DNA from: Clostridia bacterium
GTDB lineage: Bacteria; Bacillota; Clostridia; TANB77; CAG-508
Assembly: GCA_022799935.1 (NCBI GenBank)
Contig: JAAWPK010000002.1
Span: 1 to 64,000 of the forward strand
Direction of reading: 5' to 3'
DNA: 64,000 nt
Positions 29,931 to 42,365 of the stretch are shown here, piece by piece. Numbering within the stretch: the stretch's first letter is position 1; the number at the start of each line of letters is the position of its first letter. Under the pieces are notes generated by a model. It searched no databases, was not told where the DNA came from, and saw only the letters and a program-made list of their open reading frames with translations. Both the position numbers and the translations under genes were made by a program.

Positions 29931-32005
29931 TTACATTCTGTCAAATTCAAGTTCTACTTTAAACAAATCTCCATCAATTTGAATATTAAAATTTCCTTTT
30001 TGAAGTTCTGTTAAACTTTTTGCAATAGAAAGTCCGAAGTCCGCTTCCCTCTGTTGTCCTTGATTTATCACCTCTCACAAATCTTTGCATAAGTTCTTCT
30101 GTGCTTATATTTAGTTTTGCAGAAGAAATATTTTTTATAGATACTTTCACCTTTCCTTCTTCTAAAATAATATCTATATATACTCTTGAGTTTTCTAAAG
30201 CATATTTTGATATATTACTGAAAGCATTTTCTATTACTCTATACATATATCTACTATCCGCTTCTATATATATATCTTCTTCTGGAATTGATGTAATAAC
30301 TTCTAATTTTCTTTCATTAAATTTATCCTCAAATTCTCCTGTTGTTTGATTTATTAATTCTCCTATATTTATCTTTTCTAAATTAAGTTTAACATTACCA
30401 GATGAAGCCTTTGAAGCCTCTACTAAATCTTCTGTAAGCCTTTTTAATCTTTGAGCTTTTCCTTCCAAAATTTCAATATATTCTTTTGCTTTTTCACTTT
30501 CTATATTTTCCTGTTTTAATAAATCTACATAATTGATTATTGAAGTTAATGGTGTCTTTATATCATGTGATACATTTGTTATAAGTTCAGTTTTTAATCT
30601 TTCACTCTTTACTCCTTCTTGTATTGCATTCTCAAACCCATTTGATATATCATTAATGTATTCTACTACATTCTTAAATTCACTAGTAAAATCTTCTTCT
30701 AAAAGTCTCTCTTCAATATTTCCTTCATATATATCCTTAAGTTGTTTTTCTATTTTTTCAAAACTATGAATTCTCTTCAAAATTTTGTAAAAAGCATATA
30801 TTGTTATTACAATATCAATTATAATTCCTAAAGCATCTCCATTAAATATTGTAAGTACTATTATCATAACAAAAATATATATAGCAACTAAAAGCACTAG
30901 TTTTAACGAATAATGATTTGGATTGTGTTTAGGTTTAAGAGTTTCCTCTATTTTATTTATAACATCTACAAGTTTTAATAGGCATTTTCCAATTAATGTC
31001 GTCTCCCAAAATACCTTTGCTTTTAATCTTTTTAAGATTGTATTTAATCCTATTGCTAGTACACTATAGCACACAAAATATGCACAGATTATTCCACTTA
31101 AATATAGTTTATAATATCTCTCTCCTATATCAGTTGCAGATACTGATAAAGCAATTGCAATAGTTATAATAAGTCCTCCAAGAAATAATAGAAGTTCAAG
31201 TGGTAAATTATCTAAATCATTTAAATCTATTCCTTCTTTTCCTTTTGTATGTCCTACTGATATTATAAGGTATACTACAATTACTATGCTTAACACTCCG
31301 CATATAGGAACTGCACAATAAATCTCATTTTCATATTTTGAAGTTCCTTCTAATGTATTAAGCACAAATGTATCATAATTACTTAGATTATACTCTTTTT
31401 TATATGTCGCATAAACTTCAAAATCCTCAAAAGAAGTAGTATTATATTCACTAGTTATTGTCTCTGTTTTTTCTTCTACAATATCTGTTTTTTTAATCAC
31501 TTCTAATTCATTTACATCATCTTTATTCGTTAATTTGTAATAATTAAAAATAAACTTGTTTTTATATTTTTCAATATTTCCGTGCTAAATGTCCTTCTTT
31601 AACTTCTCCTTTTTCAATCCTTATTTTTTCTCCTTCTTGAGAAGCTATATAATTTGAAATTTGTTCAACTGTATAATAATATTTAACATTTGTTATAATT
31701 TTATTTCCATACTTTATAATAAAATAGCTATCTTTCAATTCTCTTCTATTATAGCTATAATCATATATTATTCTATTTTCTCCATCTATTTCATTTGCAT
31801 AGTTTGAATATATTAGAGTTCTAGCTCTATTCGCCAAATATGTCATGTGATCTGAAGCAAAACTTTCTGTATCAAAATAAGATTTATCCATGTATTCATC
31901 ATAGCTATCTTTTGCAAAAGTATATACTAAAGATATAATTAGTATTCCTACAAGTACAGGAAGTAATATATAACTTACTATTCTTAAAATTTTATTTTCC
32001 CTCAT
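29931..32005 (-). CDS. Membrane sensor histidine kinase, two CGG +1 sites
   Basis: NVSHDIKTPLTSIINYVDLL H-box. Joins KEGHLA|GNIEKYKNKFIFNYYK (CGG 31582-31580) and TTEGSGL|GLSIAKSLTELQ (CGG 30036-30034). (2075-2)/3 = 691 codons. Confidence 0.93.
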
Positions 32006-32052
32006 AACAATTCTCCTTTCTATAAAATAAGTATAGTTCTCTCTTTGGTATT

Positions 32053-32784
32053 TTAAATTTTTTCTATCTTGTATCCTATTCCCCAAATAACCTTTAAATA
32101 TTTAGGTTCTTTTGGATTTATTTCTATTTTTTCTCTTATGTGTCTTATATGAACAGCTATTATATTTTCTGCTCCATAAGCCTCATCTTCCCAAACATTT
32201 TGATAAATTTGTTCTATTGAATAGACTATTCCCTTATTCTTAGTTAAAAATTTAAGTATATTATATTCTGTTGGAGTAAGTTTTACTTCTTTCCCTTCTA
32301 CTGTTACAGTTTTCAGATTGTCATCTATAATAAGCTCTCCTGCCTTATATACACTTTTGTCTTCTTCTTTTGAAATTGTGCCAAGTCTTGTATATCTTCT
32401 AATCCCAGAATTTACTCTTGCAATTAGTTCCAATGGATTAAATGGTTTTGTAACATAATCATCTGCACCTAAGTTTAAACCATTTATTTTATCTTCATCT
32501 TCTGATTTTGCAGATAGCATAATAACAGGTATAGACTTTTCTTTTCGTATTTCTTCTATTGTTTCTATTCCGTCTTTCTTTGGCATCATTATATCTAATA
32601 TTACTAAATGAATTGTATTTTCTTTTAAAATTTTAAGACATTCTTCTCCATCGTAAGCTTTAAGAACATTATAATTTTCTTTAACCAAATATATTTCTAT
32701 AGCTTTTACAATTTCCCTATCATCGTCACAAACTAGTATATTATACATACCCATTCCCCTTCTCTTTGAAATAATAAACTTCAT
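32053..32784 (-). CDS. OmpR/PhoB-type response regulator
   Basis: ILVCDDDREIVKAIE...LDIMMPKKDG; winged-helix C-terminus. Confidence 0.95.
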   Translation of the reverse strand: MKFIISKRRGMGMYNILVCDDDREIVKAIEIYLVKENYNVLKAYDGEECLKILKENTIHLVILDIMMPKKDGIETIEEIRKEKSIPVIMLSAKSEDEDKINGLNLGADDYVTKPFNPLELIARVNSGIRRYTRLGTISKEEDKSVYKAGELIIDDNLKTVTVEGKEVKLTPTEYNILKFLTKNKGIVYSIEQIYQNVWEDEAYGAENIIAVHIRHIREKIEINPKEPKYLKVIWGIGYKIEKI

Positions 32785-33049
32785 ACTGCTTCGTTAATCT
32801 GCGGTCAAAAAATGCCCCAAGTACAACTGTACATTTCCGCTTTTTTTCTTCGATTATCTTTCTCGTTTCTTATCCCAAATATTTACTATATACATTATAC
32901 CAAAAAAATTATTAAGATAAAATAGAGAGTTTATTAATGTTTTCTTAATATTCATATAATAAGATACCCCCCTTAGCCTAAGCTAAGAGGGGTATCTTAA
33001 ACCCTTTTGCCATAATGTTTTTAGGTCTAAATTTATAGAACGATTTTAT

Positions 33050-34990
33050 TTAGGTATTAGCTACCGAAACATATCTTTTATAAAGCTCTTCTACCTCCTC
33101 GCCTGTAACAGTTTCTTTTTCCAGGAGTAATAGAACCAGTTCATCTAAAAGGTTCCTATTTACTGTAATAATATTTGTTGCTTCTTTCTCAGCCTGTTTC
33201 ACCAACTCTACGATTTTATTTCCGATACTATTTAGGGTATCCTCTCCCAAAAGATTCTTATCTCCTGTATTAGCCCCCTCAACAGAAATCGGTCCTAGTT
33301 CTTCATCCATTCCATAAACAGAAATCATGTTTTTGGCAATTTCTGTAGCCACTTTGATATCTTGTGAGGCTCCAGTTGAAATATCTCCAATCACAATTCT
33401 TTCTGCTGCACGACCAGCCATCAAAACTGTCAATTCATTCAAGAATTCTTTTTTGCTCTTGTAACCACTTTCTTCTGCTGCATCATTCCAAGTATATCCA
33501 CCCATAGTTCCATGAGGAACTATGGAGACTTCCTTGACTCTTACCTCTCTCTGTCTAATTAGTTTTACTACTGTATGCCCAGCTTCATGATTTGCCGTTA
33601 TCTTCTTTTCTTTCTCAGAAATTATGTGGCTACTTTTTTCAATACCACACATCAATTTCTTTAAAGCCTGATCTATATCTTCTTTTGAGATTGCTTCTCT
33701 TGTTTTTTTTGCTGCAATAATTGCAGCTTCATTCATCAGGTTTTCAAGATCGGCTCCAGAAAAACCAGAAGTGTTTTTAGCAACTTGTAGTAAATCAACA
33801 TTGTCCATGAGTGGTTTATTTCTTGAATGAACCTTCAAGATATTCTCTCGGCCTCGAACATCAGGTAAATTAATATGAATTGTCCTGTCGAATCTGCCTG
33901 GTCTTGTAAGTGCTGGGTCTAGTATCTCAGCTCTATTGGTCGCTGCAAGGATGAATATGTCATCTTGGTCTTTGAACCCATCAAGCTCTGTTAAGAACTG
34001 ATTTATTGTTTGATTTTGTTCGGAATCTCCACCACTATCATCACTATTTCTTTTGGATCCAAAAGCATCGATTTCATCAATAAATATAATAGCGGGTGCT
34101 TTTTCTCTTGCCTCTCTAAAAAGTCTTCTGACATTAGCTGCACCAACACCAACATACTTATTGATAAATTCAGAGCCAGAAATAGCAATAAATGACACAC
34201 CAGCTTCTCCAGCAACCGCTTTTGCAAGCAAAGTCTTTCCAGTACCTGGTTTTCCTTCCAGAAGAACTCCTTTTGGCATTGTTGCCCCAAGCCTTGTGAA
34301 GTTTTCTGCGTTCTTCAAGAAATTAACCACATCATATAGTTCTTCTTTTTCCTCATCTAGCCCCGCTACATCAGCAAAAGTTACACTTGGTTTACTCACT
34401 TCTTCATAGGCGTTTGCACCTCCTCCAGAAACAACAGTTGTTACTTTTGCCTTTTTTCTGTTATCATATATCTTTGAAAAACAGAAAATTAAGCTTACAG
34501 CTAGAAGAACATGTAGCCATCTTGCTGACTTTAGGAAGTTGAATACCTTTCCTATTGGCGGTTCTTCTTTCGCTTCAAGTTCTTCTTCCTTTTCTGCTTC
34601 AATAAGCTTAACTCCATATTCTTCGGCAAGCTCAACTGCATAACTGTACTCTGGAATATCCTCTAAGCGTATTTTTAATGATTTGGCTGCTCTGAGATCT
34701 GGTTCTCTTCCTCCTACATCTTTAAAATAAATAATTGCTTCTTTCGAATCTGCCGTATATTCAATAGAATGTACAACATCTGATTTAATCAAATTAAGAA
34801 GTGGACCATACTGTATGTCCTCTTCCTCTTGATTTACATCTTCCACCTCTTTAGGAAAAAATCCTCCCAAAATATAGTTTACTGAGAACAGTATGAGTAT
34901 TCCAGCAAGGATAAAGGGACTGAACTTTTTATAAAGTTTGTACATAGTTGTCTTTCCTCCATCGTTTTTTGTGTTAGGCATTAGGTACAA
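33050..34990 (-). CDS. ftsH: FtsH-like AAA+ zinc metalloprotease in composition-divergent island
   Basis: GVLLEGKPGTGKTLLAKAVAGEAG, HEAGHTVVKL, TRPGRFDRTI. Confidence 0.92.
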   Translation of the reverse strand: MYLMPNTKNDGGKTTMYKLYKKFSPFILAGILILFSVNYILGGFFPKEVEDVNQEEEDIQYGPLLNLIKSDVVHSIEYTADSKEAIIYFKDVGGREPDLRAAKSLKIRLEDIPEYSYAVELAEEYGVKLIEAEKEEELEAKEEPPIGKVFNFLKSARWLHVLLAVSLIFCFSKIYDNRKKAKVTTVVSGGGANAYEEVSKPSVTFADVAGLDEEKEELYDVVNFLKNAENFTRLGATMPKGVLLEGKPGTGKTLLAKAVAGEAGVSFIAISGSEFINKYVGVGAANVRRLFREAREKAPAIIFIDEIDAFGSKRNSDDSGGDSEQNQTINQFLTELDGFKDQDDIFILAATNRAEILDPALTRPGRFDRTIHINLPDVRGRENILKVHSRNKPLMDNVDLLQVAKNTSGFSGADLENLMNEAAIIAAKKTREAISKEDIDQALKKLMCGIEKSSHIISEKEKKITANHEAGHTVVKLIRQREVRVKEVSIVPHGTMGGYTWNDAAEESGYKSKKEFLNELTVLMAGRAAERIVIGDISTGASQDIKVATEIAKNMISVYGMDEELGPISVEGANTGDKNLLGEDTLNSIGNKIVELVKQAEKEATNIITVNRNLLDELVLLLLEKETVTGEEVEELYKRYVSVANT

Positions 34991-35196
34991 GATCGTTCTA
35001 TAAAATTTTCAATGTATTATACATATTTCTTAATTATATCATATTTTTATGTAAATCTCAAGCTATATTATTTTATAATATGGCACTTTTTCTCTTACTT
35101 AAGATAATGGATGTAGTTGCTTTGATTTCGGTTTGTATGTTTGCAAACTTCAATGCACTTGACTTGGTTTTGAGCTTTTTCTAAGATTCTTAAAAA

Positions 35197-35239
35197 AGCT
35201 ATGGGAGTTTGCATACTCCCATAGCCTTTCTTTTTATTA
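35197..35239. terminator. Hairpin terminator
   Basis: AAAGCTATGGGAGTtTGCATACTCCCATAGCctttctttt. Confidence 0.7.
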
Positions 35240-35261
35240 AACAAACTCATTTTTCTCTCAT

Positions 35262-35390
35262 TCTCCTACTAGTAATGTTGCTGGTAGCCACGCACTTCGT
35301 CCAATAGTTGAACCCCCTCTTGACTCAGTAGAAATTGGAAATGACGGTGCTGGAGTTGTGAGTGACCCTTTTAGTTTAGAAATAAAGTAG
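35262..35390 (+). pseudogene. C-terminal remnant of a pilin-like/secreted protein
   Basis: SPTSNVAGSHALRPIVEPPLDSVEIGNDGAGVVSDPFSLEIK*, no start or N-terminus. Confidence 0.45.
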
Positions 35391-35495
35391 AAGCAAATTT
35401 ACTCTTAAAAGTCTAGGTTAACTATTAATCTATCCATAATTTTAAAAAATAAAAACATCCCTAATGAATATGGAATGTTTTTATTTTTTTATATA

Positions 35496-36017
35496 TTATT
35501 CTTTATCTTTTACTACTGTTGTTGTTTCTTCTGTAACAGTATCAACAGTCTCTTCTACAACTGGATTTTCTGTTTGTATAGCTGGTTTTTCTAATTCTTC
35601 AGCTTGAACATTCTCTACTGCTGGAGCTTCTTCAATGTTTTCTTTTATAACTATTTCTTTAGTCTCAATTCTTGCTCCTATTTTTTCTTTAGTTCTAGCA
35701 GATTTACCTACTCTATCTCTTAAATAGTATAATTTAGCACGTCTTGCTTTTCCAACTCTTACTACTTCAACTTTTTCTACCATTGGTGAGTGTAATAAAA
35801 ATGTTTTTTCAACACCTACACCATAAGAAATTTTTCTTACTGTAAATGTTTCATTTAATCCTCCACCTTGTTTTTTAATTATTATTCCTTCGAATACCTG
35901 AATTCTTTCACGATTTCCTTCTTTTATCTTAGCATGAACTCTTACTGTATTTCCAACATCTAATACTGGAACTTTTTCTTTTAATTGTTCATGTTCGATA
36001 GACTTTATAATGTCCAT
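35496..36017 (-). CDS. rplS: 50S ribosomal protein L19 with long acidic C-terminal extension
   Basis: [38 protein letters not shown]. Confidence 0.95.
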   Translation of the reverse strand: MDIIKSIEHEQLKEKVPVLDVGNTVRVHAKIKEGNRERIQVFEGIIIKKQGGGLNETFTVRKISYGVGVEKTFLLHSPMVEKVEVVRVGKARRAKLYYLRDRVGKSARTKEKIGARIETKEIVIKENIEEAPAVENVQAEELEKPAIQTENPVVEETVDTVTEETTTVVKDKE

Positions 36018-36705
36018 TATTCTTCCTCCTTAATTTTTATTAAATCTGGTCTTTTATTTTTTGTTATTTCTAACGACTTTTCTTTTCTCCATTTTTCTAT
36101 GTTTTCATGATGCCCACTCAAAAGTATTTCTGGAACTTTTCTTCCTCTAAACTCTTCTGGTCTTGTATATTGTGGATATTCAAGCAAATTACCATCTGAA
36201 AAGCTTTCCTCAGTTGTTGATTCTTTACTTATCACCCCATCTACATACCTTGATACTGTATCTATAAGTACCATTGCAGGTATTTCTCCTCCTGTTAAAA
36301 CATAGTTCCCGAATAGAAATTTCCTCACATTCAATTTCATCTATAACTCTTTGGTCAATCCCCTCATAATGTCCGACATAGTAAAATAATATGTTCTTCT
36401 TTAGAAAGTTCTTCTACTTTCTCTTGATTTAACACTTTTCCTTGTGGAGATAAATATATAACTTTAGCATTATCTGTTTTTACAGATTTATATGCATCAT
36501 ATACAACATCTGGTCTCATGACCATACCTGCGCCTCCACCATAAGGTGTATCATCAACTTTTTTATGTTTATTCTTTGAAAAATCTCTAATATTAATAAA
36601 TTCCATATCTATTAGACTTTTTTCTTCTGCTCTACCTATTATGCTTGTTCTTATATTTTCAAACATTTGTGGAAAAAGTGTAAGTACACTAAACTTCATG
36701 CCCAT
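36017..36705 (-). CDS. trmD: tRNA (guanine-N1)-methyltransferase, two CGG +1 sites
   Basis: [48 protein letters not shown] 36375-36373 and 36311-36309. (689-2)/3 = 229 codons. Confidence 0.97.
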
Positions 36706-37210
36706 TTTCTAGCCCTTCTATTAGATGTACTATCATTTTTTTATTTTCTACATCTACATTTTTTATTACATCACCTATTGCAGGTAATAATGTCTGTTTT
36801 CCAAGTTCATTTTTTACAACATATACATCATTACTTCCAGTTGGAAATACATCTTCTAATGTCCCAAGTAACTTTCCATCATCTGTAAAAACTTCCATAC
36901 CGATTAAATCAACTATGAAGTATGAATTTTCTGGAAGTTCTACTGCATTTTCCCTATCTATTTTTAATAGGCAATTTTTATATCCTTCTGTCTGATTTAT
37001 ATCATCTATTCCTTTTAGTTTTAATAAAACTAAATTCTTATGATATTTTACTTCTTCAATCTCCATTTCTTCAAGCTTTTTATTTTTCTCGACATATAAA
37101 GTTTTTAGATCTTCAAATCTTGTTACATCATCTGTATATGGTACAACTTTTAGAAAACCCTTTATTCCATATGAGTTTACTATTTGACCTATTTCTAATA
37201 AGTTTTGCAT
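36689..37210 (-). CDS. rimM: Ribosome maturation factor RimM
   Basis: LLEIGQIVNSYGIKGFLKVVPYTDDVTRFEDL. Confidence 0.93.
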   Translation of the reverse strand: MQNLLEIGQIVNSYGIKGFLKVVPYTDDVTRFEDLKTLYVEKNKKLEEMEIEEVKYHKNLVLLKLKGIDDINQTEGYKNCLLKIDRENAVELPENSYFIVDLIGMEVFTDDGKLLGTLEDVFPTGSNDVYVVKNELGKQTLLPAIGDVIKNVDVENKKMIVHLIEGLENGHEV

Positions 37211-37224
37211 TATTTTGCTCCTTA

Positions 37225-37455
37225 TTAATCTATAAATTCAATTGTAACTTTCTTTTGTTCTTTAGCAGCTACTGCTTTAAATATTGTTCTGATTGCTTTT
37301 GCAATTCTACCTTCTTTTCCAATTACTCTTCCCATGTCCTGATGTGCAACTCTTACCTCAAATACAATATTTTTTTCACTATCTACTTGATTTATTTCTA
37401 TTGCACTTTTATCTTCTACTAGGCTTTCAATAATTGTTAGTAATACATCTTTCAT
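37225..37455 (-). CDS. khpA: KH-domain RNA-binding protein (KhpA/YlqC)
   Basis: MGRVIGKEGRIAKAIRTIFKA. Confidence 0.9.
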   Translation of the reverse strand: MKDVLLTIIESLVEDKSAIEINQVDSEKNIVFEVRVAHQDMGRVIGKEGRIAKAIRTIFKAVAAKEQKKVTIEFID

Positions 37456-37472
37456 TGTCTAACCTCCTAAGC

Positions 37473-37703
37473 TTAAGCTTTTTCTATTAAAGCTTTTACT
37501 GTATCTGTTGGTTTAGCACCATTTTTAATCCAATTTTCACATTTTTCTTTGTCTAAAGAAAGTACAGCTGGATCTTTCATAGGATCATAAGTTCCTATTT
37601 GCTCTATTATTTTACCATCTCTTGGAGATCTTGAATCTGCAACTACGATATGATAGAAAGGAGCTTTTTTCTTTCCTACTCTTTGTAATCTTATTTTTAC
37701 CAT
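37473..37703 (-). CDS. rpsP: 30S ribosomal protein S16
   Basis: [41 protein letters not shown]. Confidence 0.97.
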   Translation of the reverse strand: MVKIRLQRVGKKKAPFYHIVVADSRSPRDGKIIEQIGTYDPMKDPAVLSLDKEKCENWIKNGAKPTDTVKALIEKA

Positions 37704-37760
37704 TTTTTAATTCACCTCCTGAAAATTAAAAATTATATTAAAAATTGAAAATTTAATATC

Positions 37761-39114
37761 TTAGATTTTTAGGTTCTTTAAGTCATTCATATTTAGCCCT
37801 TTTAAAGCATTCTTCATTCCACCTTTTTTGTTATTCATTTGTTTCATCATTTTTTGTGTCATTTCAAAAGATTTCATAAATTTGTTTATATCTTGCACTG
37901 TTGTTCCAGAACCTTTTGCTATTCTATTTCTTCTACTTCCATTTAATATTTTAGGATTTCTTCTTTCTTTTTTGGTCATAGAACATATCATAGCTTCTAT
38001 TTTTACAAATTCTCTATCATCTACTTTTATATCTCCTAGCTTATTTGCACCAGGTAGCATTTTAAGTATAGATGAGAAAGAACCCATTTTCTTAATTTGT
38101 CTTAATTGAGTTAAATAATCATCTAAATCAAATTCTTGTTTTTTTAGTTTCTTTTCAAGCTCAATTGCTTCCTTTTCATCAAATGCTTCTTCTGCTTTTT
38201 CTATTATTGATAATACATCACCCATTCCAAGTATTCTAGTTGCCATTCTCTCTGGATGAAATACTTCTATATCACTTAACTTTTCTCCAATTGCAGCAAA
38301 TTTTATAGGCCTTCCTGTTACTTTTTTTACTGAAAGAGCAGCTCCACCACGAGTATCACCATCTAACTTTGTAAGTATTACTCCATCAATTCCTAAATTT
38401 CCATTAAAGCTCTCTGCAACATTCACTGCATCTTGACCTGTCATACTATCTACTACAAGTAATATTTCATGTGGTTTAACATTTGATTTAACATTTTTAA
38501 GTTCAAGCATTAATTCTTCATCTATGTGCAATCTTCCTGCTGTATCCAATATTATTACATCATTAAGCTTTGACATTGCTACATTGACAGCTTGTTTTGC
38601 AATATGTACAACATCTTTTGATGTTTCATTTGCAAATACTGGAATATTTAGTGAAGCTCCTACAACTTGAAGTTGTTTAATGGCTGCAGGTCTATATATA
38701 TCACATGCAACAAGTAAAGGCTTCTTCCCTTGTTTTCTAAGTAAATTTGCAAGCTTTCCAGCTGTTGTCGTTTTTCCTGACCCTTGAAGTCCGAACTAAC
38801 ATTATTATAGTTGGTGGATTTGGTGTAAAATGTATATTACTTTCTACTCCTCCTAAGAGTTCTACAAGTTCGTCTTTTACAATTTTTACTACTTGCTGAC
38901 CAGGAGTAAGTGATGTAAGTACATTTTGCCCCAAGGCCTTTTTCTCTATTTCTGATATAAACTCTTTTACAATTTTATAGTTTACATCAGCTTCTAATAA
39001 TGCAAGTTTTACTTCTCTTAAAATTTCTTTTAAGTCACCTTCTGTAATTCTTGCTTTACCTCTAAGCTTTTGAGTTATGCCCTGCAAGCGTGATGTTAAG
39101 CCTTCAAATGCCAT
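37761..39114 (-). CDS. ffh: Signal recognition particle protein Ffh, one CGG +1 site
   Basis: PPTIIMLV|GLQGSGKTTTAGKLANLLRKQGKKPLLVACDIYRPAAIKQL. CGG 38793-38791. (1354-1)/3 = 451 codons. Confidence 0.97.
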
Positions 39115-39127
39115 ATAAGCCTCCTTT

Positions 39128-39485
39128 TTAAACTAAACATTTTAGTTCTTGTGCTACATGATTTAAAACTGCTTCGATCTGTTCATCAGTATATTTTGTT
39201 TGTATTGCTGATAATTCTGATAATATCTTTTGTATCTGTTTTTCCTGTTTTTGTACCTTTTTCATAATTCCAAGCTTTTCTTCTAAACCGAAAAAGTTTA
39301 TTCTCCCCTTTCACAATACTATCTCTTACAGCCTGTCTCGTTATACCAACATCTTCTGATATCTCTGCAAGTGATAAGTTATTATTATAATATAAATCCA
39401 ATATATCTTTTTGTTTTTCTGTAAGTATCTCTCCATATATGTCTAATAACATTGCAATTTTGACATTTTTATCCATAATTTTCAC
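39128..39485 (-). CDS. ylxM: YlxM family SRP-associated HTH protein, one CGG +1 site
   Basis: QKDILDLYYNNNLSLAEISEDVGITRQAVRDSIVKGENKLF|GLEEKLGIMKKVQKQEKQIQKILSELSAIQTKYTDEQ. CGG 39290-39288. (358-1)/3 = 119 codons. Confidence 0.9.
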
Positions 39486-39808
39486 TTATCCTTTATTTGC
39501 ATTTTTAATCTTTGTGTAACGCTATATTACTTTACACTATTTTTTCGCATTTGTCAAGTAGTTTAGCTGAATTTCATCACTTTTGATAAAACTTTTTATA
39601 TTTTATCACACCTTTACAAATTTTTTCCTGGTTTCTATAAAATCTTTACAAGTTTTTTACCAAAAACACCATACTTTTACAAAATCAATATACAAATAGT
39701 CCAAACTTTTTAATATTTATTGCTTATTTCATTGACATTAATCACAAAATACTATAAAATTATACTGAAATATTTTAGTATAATTTTATTTATAGTACAG
39801 ATGATATT

Positions 39809-40159
39809 ATGGAGGTTTTTATGAAAAAGATTTTAACATTTTCTACTATTTTGTTTTTTATAATATTTTTAATAGGTAATTTTGTTTATGCCTCAGGTAG
39901 TATAGATATGAATCTTACTTCAGGTCATGATTCTACTGTATATGGTTCATCTAATCCTGGCTCTAATAGTAGCCTAAATCAAACTCAAACTTCTACAACA
40001 GGAACATCTTCTACACCAAATCCAGTAACTACACCTGGTTCTACTGCAGCTCTTAGCTCTTCTGGTTTAAGTTTATCAAATATATTAAACATAATCTTAA
40101 TTGTCTTAGGAATACTTTTAGTATTATTTGCAATAGCAATTTTACTTCGTCTTCGTTAA
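39809..40159 (+). CDS. Secreted/membrane Ser/Thr-rich small protein
   Basis: Signal-like N-terminus, S/T/P-rich middle, C-terminal TM. Confidence 0.6.
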   Translation: MEVFMKKILTFSTILFFIIFLIGNFVYASGSIDMNLTSGHDSTVYGSSNPGSNSSLNQTQTSTTGTSSTPNPVTTPGSTAALSSSGLSLSNILNIILIVLGILLVLFAIAILLRLR

Positions 40160-40297
40160 AAAAATTAATAGAATTTATAAAAACACTAAAATGCACTTTT
40201 TTTCCATTTTAGTGTTTTTTTGTATGGATATTTTTGTTTTTTCTATGCAAAATATATATAGTTTAGACAAACTTTTTATATATAAGGAGGAATAAAA

Positions 40298-40735
40298 ATG
40301 CGAAAAAAATCTTTAATTGCTGTCATACTATTCTGTCTTATTACACTAATATCTAGCCTTGTATTTGCTACAAATATGGTAAAAGGTACTGAAAATATGC
40401 TTCGTGATGTAGGAAATGGAATTCAAGGTGCAGTAAACACTACTGAAGATTCTGCAAGAAATGCAAAAAATGGTATAGTAAATATTGTAAATGATATGGG
40501 ACATGGTGCTGAAAATGCTGCAGATGATGTAACAGACAATATGGGAATAGGCGGATTTACAGATAACAGAGGAGAAGGAACTTATACTGCTTCAAGAACA
40601 AGTGCCTATGCAGATAATGCAGTTGCTAGTAATAATTCTATGGTATGGATGATTCTTGCAGTAGCTGCTATAATAATAGTTGCTTTAGTTTGGTATTATG
40701 GAGCTCAAGCAGATACAAATAGAAATCATCATTAA
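40298..40735 (+). CDS. Membrane protein with signal peptide and C-terminal TM
   Basis: Intact ORF with SD AAGGAGG. Confidence 0.65.
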   Translation: MRKKSLIAVILFCLITLISSLVFATNMVKGTENMLRDVGNGIQGAVNTTEDSARNAKNGIVNIVNDMGHGAENAADDVTDNMGIGGFTDNRGEGTYTASRTSAYADNAVASNNSMVWMILAVAAIIIVALVWYYGAQADTNRNHH

Positions 40736-40837
40736 TACAAATAAGAAAAGAGGAGTTTTTGATTTAAAACACCTTTTTTCTTTACATATTTATATTACCA
40801 TGCTATAATAGCTTTAATATTTAGGAGGAAGACTTTT

Positions 40838-41291
40838 ATGTCCAATACAAGTTTTAAAAATCCAGTTGCAAGACACAATTATGAAATTACTGATTCAATA
40901 GAAACCCGGAATTGTATTAACTGGTACAGAAATCAAATCAATTAGAAATGGTAAAGTTAATTTGAAAGATAGCTATGCACGGTATAAAAAATCGGAGAAG
41001 TATTTGTTTATGGTATACATATAAGCCCATATGAACATGGAAATATTCAAAACAAGGATCCGCTTCGCACTCGCAAACTACTTTTAAATAGAAGAGAGAT
41101 TAATAAACTCATACGGTATGGTACAGCAAAAAGGTTATTCTTTAGTTCCTATTAGCATGTATTTCAAAAGAAATCGCATAAAAATCGAACTTGGAATAGG
41201 AAAAGGTAAAAAATTATATGATAAAAGAAAAGAATTAGCAAAAAAAGAAGCTGATAGAAAAATTGAAAGAGCAATAAAACAGCACATATAA
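40838..41291 (+). CDS. smpB: SsrA-binding protein SmpB, four CGG +1 sites
   Basis: [152 protein letters not shown] at 40907, 40980, 40993, 41114, each in frame after the preceding shift. (454-4)/3 = 150 codons. Absent from the ORF track. Confidence 0.97.
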
Positions 41292-41299
41292 TGCCCTAA

Positions 41300-41340
41300 A
41301 AAAGACAGTTCTAAAAAATTCTAGAACTGTCTTTTTTATT
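41300..41340. terminator. Bidirectional terminator between smpB and fba
   Basis: AAAAAAGACAGTTCTAaaaaattcTAGAACTGTCTTTTTT. Confidence 0.85.
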
Positions 41341-41342
41341 TC

Positions 41343-42311
<969 letters not shown>

Positions 42312-42365
42312 TTAGCTTAAAATCCTCATAGGATATATAATCATATAATTTCTAAGTAGTTTGAA

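Noticed and set aside
35107-35184. 25-aa ORF MDVVALISVCMFANFNALDLVLSFF before a terminator
   Set aside because: No convincing SD and too short to support without conservation data.
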